Positions 61,150 through 64,000 of a stretch of DNA of 64,000 nucleotides are shown here, piece after piece. The position numbers and the translations under genes are program-made. Source of the stretch: Cherax quadricarinatus (lineage: Eukaryota > Arthropoda > Malacostraca > Decapoda > Parastacidae); NCBI RefSeq assembly GCF_038502225.1, contig NW_027195245.1, positions 117,501 through 181,500 on the forward strand, read 5' to 3'. Within the stretch, counting starts at the first letter, position 1, and every line of letters starts with the position of its first letter. The notes beneath the pieces are model-generated. The model was not told where the DNA came from, ran no database searches, and saw only the letters and a program-made list of their open reading frames with translations.

Positions 61150-62152
61150 TTAGTTGCTTGACATAGACGTTTTCCCTCCGGCTGGCACTTCATCCTCCAG
61201 CATTGATGATCTCGGCCAGTGCCAGGCTGTTGAACAGAGATGGGACCGCTCGGACAAGGAGCAATTGGTTTCAAAGGTATCAGCCAACCTGGCTGCCTCC
61301 AATGCAGTGGTTAAGATACGATCCTGCAGAAAGACTAACCTCTGGTCCAACAGACTCCAGCAGGTTGTCAACTAGGACAAGCTGCATGAGATCATCGAAG
61401 GTAACAACACCACTTGCTTTATACCAGCTGGTAACAGCTTTGGTCTGCTGTTGCACAAAATCCACCAGGGATTGACCAAGCTGTCGTCTGCCTAACTTGA
61501 ATGACTTCCTATACTTAGCTGGGATGCATTGATATGCTCCCAGAAATGTTGTCTTCACTACTTTATAATTGGAAAAATCAGTGTCATTTAACACTAACGT
61601 AAATTTCTGTGCCTTACCAAACAATGCTGTGAACCAATGACGCCCAGTGCTGTTCCAGCCACCTCAAGGCTCGAGCCTCATTTTCGAAAGTTTCGAGAAA
61701 TTGGTCTGGTTCTGCTTCATTGAAGCGGGGAACAAGCTGTACTGCTTTCTGTAAACTAAAATAATTTACAACCTGTAAAAACTGGCATATGCCCTCTGTT
61801 CCCTAGTCTGCTCAAGATTGATTTTTGCCAACTCAAGTGCCAATGCCGCTGATTCGCTTTCAGGCAACCCTGTTGCACGAGACTGACGATTTTGCTCCGT
61901 TGATGTATCATTTCCTTCCTGCGAGAACATCGGGGTTTTATTCCTGGCTCCCGCAGAGGGAGGAGTCTGATGTGCCATCTCCTCTTCCCGAAGTTTGATA
62001 CTTGTAAGAGTGCTAAGCTACGCAGCTGTGAGTGAGCGTTCGTAATCAATGCCAATGGAACGAGCAATTTGCCAACAACGCTGTAGGGAAAATTTAGGCA
62101 GGTTTACCAACGTGTATTCCGACACCAGACGTCTGACTCGTCTAGGTGGCAT
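61150..62152 (-). pseudogene. gag of the Gmr1-like element
   Basis: The likely start ATG is at 62150-62152 (MPPRRVRRLVSEYTLVNLPK). The frame has an in-frame TAG after about 45 codons, then continues in phase through MAHQTPPSAG at 61978 to ESESAALALELAKINLEQ. A break follows near 61770, then VVNYFSLQKAVQLVPRF and a further shift, then 61280-61624 (LVLNDTDFSNYKVVKTTFLG, LGQSLVDFVQQQTKAVTSWY, FDDLMQLVLVDNLLESVGPE). The latter matches the capsid-like core of gypsy-type gag. At least one stop and two frameshifts are present. Confidence 0.65.
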
Positions 62153-63029
62153 ACCCTAACCAATAAGTTATTTGCTAAGCACAGTACGACTGTAGAATAC
62201 TCGTATCCCAATGTAACACGTTATTTGCAAGACACGCTTAGCTATGGACAGTACGACTGCAGAATATGCACATACACTTAGCAAGGCTGATACACAATAG
62301 CAAAGCTGACTGCAAAATCTTCACACAACAACAAGATTGACTGTAGCAAAGCGAGCACACCGAGCAAGCTAGTAGCGAGCTGTCAACGATCATACAATAG
62401 CAAGGCAATTGACACGCAAAGTTTGTGAAGCGTTGGCAAAACTTACGCAATGCCAGACAGCAAGCTACACAATGTTCTTGCTTCCAGCGTCACCCTAGGC
62501 TCAACCCGTGCTCTAAGTCCAGCTCCAGCTCCCGGACAGGTTACCCATATTACATCCCAGGAATCCAAAGGCCTGTTATCCTGAGTGTAAGGGGAGCAAA
62601 ATAAACACAGAAGAAAAAACTTTTGACTTATATTATCCTTCACTAAGTAAGAACAGAATTATGTACACTATATACACTATGTACAACGATAGGTATTAGT
62701 GCACTCCACGATAAGCAAGGCAGAATAGAAGCCACTAGAGAGCACACCGTGCTTCAACCAGTTCTAGAATGGGAATGACAAGGGCAGACAGGTGTGTGGT
62801 ACCCACAACACCTCTGCGATTGCCAAAACCATCTTCTCATTGGCTGGAACCTGGGTACTGATTGAACGATGGGGCCCCATCGCTAACCATTAGCACCTGG
62901 TTCGCTGGATGGGGGAGATAGTCTTTCAGTGAGGGTGTGTACATGCGCCGAATAAAGGTTACGTACTCTTTGCATGCTACAACCCCCGAAACCCTCTCCA
63001 GGTAAACTCCAGGTAGCACCAAATCAATG
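62153..63029 (-). promoter_or_regulatory. Leader and candidate 5' LTR of the Gmr1-like element
   Basis: About 880 bp upstream of gag without a gene. On the element strand the 62570-62990 part contains a CCAAT box (AGCCAATGAG near 62840) and TATA-like words (GTATATAGTG near 62675) and could be U3-R-U5. The 62160-62460 part has the short direct repeat ACAGTACGACTG at about 62183 and 62249. No partner copy exists at the 3' side, so LTR status cannot be confirmed. A primer-binding site is not convincing. Confidence 0.3.
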
Positions 63030-63957
63030 TTTTTGGCCTGCACTCATGCTCGCAGCATGATAACCAAGGTTTGTGGCCTGCAAACATGCTCGCAGCATGA
63101 TAACCAAGGTTTGTGGCCTGCAAACATGCTCGTAGCATGATGAACAAGGTTTGTGGCCTGCACTCATGGTCGTAGCATGATAACCAAGGTTTGTGGCCTG
63201 CAAGCATGCTCGTAGCATGATAACAGAGGTTTATGGCCTGCACTCATGCTCGTAGCATGATAGCCAAGGTTTATGGCCTGCACGCATGCTCATTGCATGA
63301 TAACCGAGGTTTGTGGCTTGCACTCATGCTCGTAGCATGATAACCAAGGTTTGTGGCCTGAACACATGCTCGTAGCATGATATCCAAGAATTGTGGCCTG
63401 CACACCTGCTCGTAGCATGATAACTAAGGTTTGTTGCCTGCACACATGCTCGTAGGATGATATACAAGGTTTGTGGGGCGCACGCATGCTCGTAGCCTGA
63501 TGACCAAGGTTTGTGCCCTGTGCCCATGCTCATGGCATGATAACGAAGGTTTGTGTTCTGCACTCATGCTCGTACCATGGTAACCAAGGTTTGTGGCCTG
63601 CACACATGCTCATAGCATGATAACCAAGGTTTGTGACCTGCACTCATGCTTATAGCATGATAACCAAGGTTTGTGGCCTGCACACATGCTCTTAGCATGA
63701 TAACGAAGGTTTTTGTCCTTCACTCATGCTTATAGCATGATAACCAAGGTTTGTGGCCTGCACACATGCTCATAGCATGATAACCAAGGTTTGTGACCTG
63801 CACTCATGTTCGTAGCATAATAACGAAGGTTTGTGGCCTGATCACATGCTCGTAGTATGATAACCAAGATTTGTGGTGTTCACGCATGCTCGTAGCATGA
63901 TAACGAAGGTTTGCGGCCTGAACTCATGCTCGTAGCATGATAATCAAGGTTTGACAT
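63030..63957. repeat. Tandem array F, 40-bp unit with internal hairpin
   Basis: About 23 copies of a 40-bp unit. Its parts are CATGCTCGTAGCATGATAAC, then CAAGGTTTGTGGCCTGCAC and a short joint. Each consensus unit contains CATGCT-CGT-AGCATG, a 6-bp inverted repeat with a 3-nt loop. Variation is concentrated in the loop-side bases (CGT, CGC, TAT, CAT) and in the CAC/AAC/GCA joint. Divergence is greater than in arrays A-E. Overlapping minus-strand frames through it are repeat artefacts. Confidence 0.95.
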
Positions 63958-64000
63958 TCGTCTCTCGACCCTCGGGTAGAGAGCTGCACTTTGACCCCTG
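63958..64000. other. Right-edge flank
   Basis: 43 bp of non-array sequence with TCTCTCGACCCTCGGGTAGA. Too short to interpret. Confidence 0.4.

Larger units (their letters stand above)
57661..62990 (-). mobile_element. Degenerate Ty3/gypsy-type element with Gmr1-like domain order
   Basis: Read on the minus strand the domains run gag (62152 to about 61150), CCHC knuckle and protease (61049-60453), integrase (60379-59042), reverse transcriptase (59058 to about 58160) and RNase H (58097-57681). The RT and RNase H are of Ty3/gypsy type, but integrase precedes RT, as in Ty1/copia. Among gypsy-like elements this order is known for the Gmr1-like group. The integrase and RT frames overlap by 17 bp without foreign DNA between them, which argues against later rearrangement. 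Several stops and frameshifts make it inactive. No envelope-like gene is present. A 5' LTR candidate lies at about 62570-62990; no 3' LTR was found. Confidence 0.82.

Noticed and set aside
57661..62990. Endogenous retrovirus
   Set aside because: No envelope-like frame is present and domain order fits a Gmr1-like retrotransposon.
62977..63563. Minus-strand frames in array F
   Set aside because: Translations of the 40-bp tandem unit in three phases; repeat artefacts.

Overview
The window is eukaryotic and contains no conventional host gene that I can support. Two kinds of DNA fill it: long tandem (satellite-like) arrays, about 39-40 kb or roughly 62% of the window, and the remains of at least six retroelement families. 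The mix of CR1-like LINEs with an esterase-type ORF1, other arthropod-style LINE remnants, a Penelope-like RT, a tRNA-derived SINE and TTAGG-type telomere motifs fits an arthropod. Several dispersed repeats look like ones I associate with decapod crustaceans (crayfish, shrimp or crab). The taxon is an inference.

Layout: array A, 21-bp units (1-4166); spacer with an old dispersed repeat; array B, 23-bp units (5201-10699); spacer; array C, 30-bp units, the largest at about 17.8 kb (11825-29620); a (TTA)n microsatellite and a LINE C-terminus fragment (29.7-29.9 kb); an apparently intact CR1-like LINE on the minus strand (30123 to about 34235); a decayed plus-strand relative (about 34300-36035) carrying a tRNA-derived SINE and a fold-back insertion; a 5'-truncated minus-strand CR1 fragment (36040-36934) cut by array D, 24-bp units (36935-41036); array E, mixed 20/21/22-bp units (41108-48200); a LINE graveyard (48.2-51.4 kb); a second near-full-length but frameshifted CR1 copy (51398 to about 55430); a Penelope-like RT remnant (55.8-56.4 kb); a long palindrome (56.7 kb); a dispersed repeat (57.0-57.2 kb); a degenerate LTR-type element (57.68 to about 62.99 kb, minus strand); and array F, 40-bp units with an internal hairpin (63030-63957).

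Two parts stand out. First, the LTR element reads gag - protease - integrase - reverse transcriptase - RNase H, so integrase lies upstream of RT although the RT is of Ty3/gypsy type. This is the Gmr1-like arrangement. Second, the complete CR1-like LINE has both reading frames open: ORF1 has a coiled coil and an SGNH esterase, ORF2 has an endonuclease and RT, and the frames meet in a TGATG stop-start overlap. The arrays show higher-order duplications. In array C, six copies of a rare 28-bp unit act as tags for large block duplications. The very long reading frames through arrays A, C and D are by-products of unit lengths divisible by three and are not annotated as genes.
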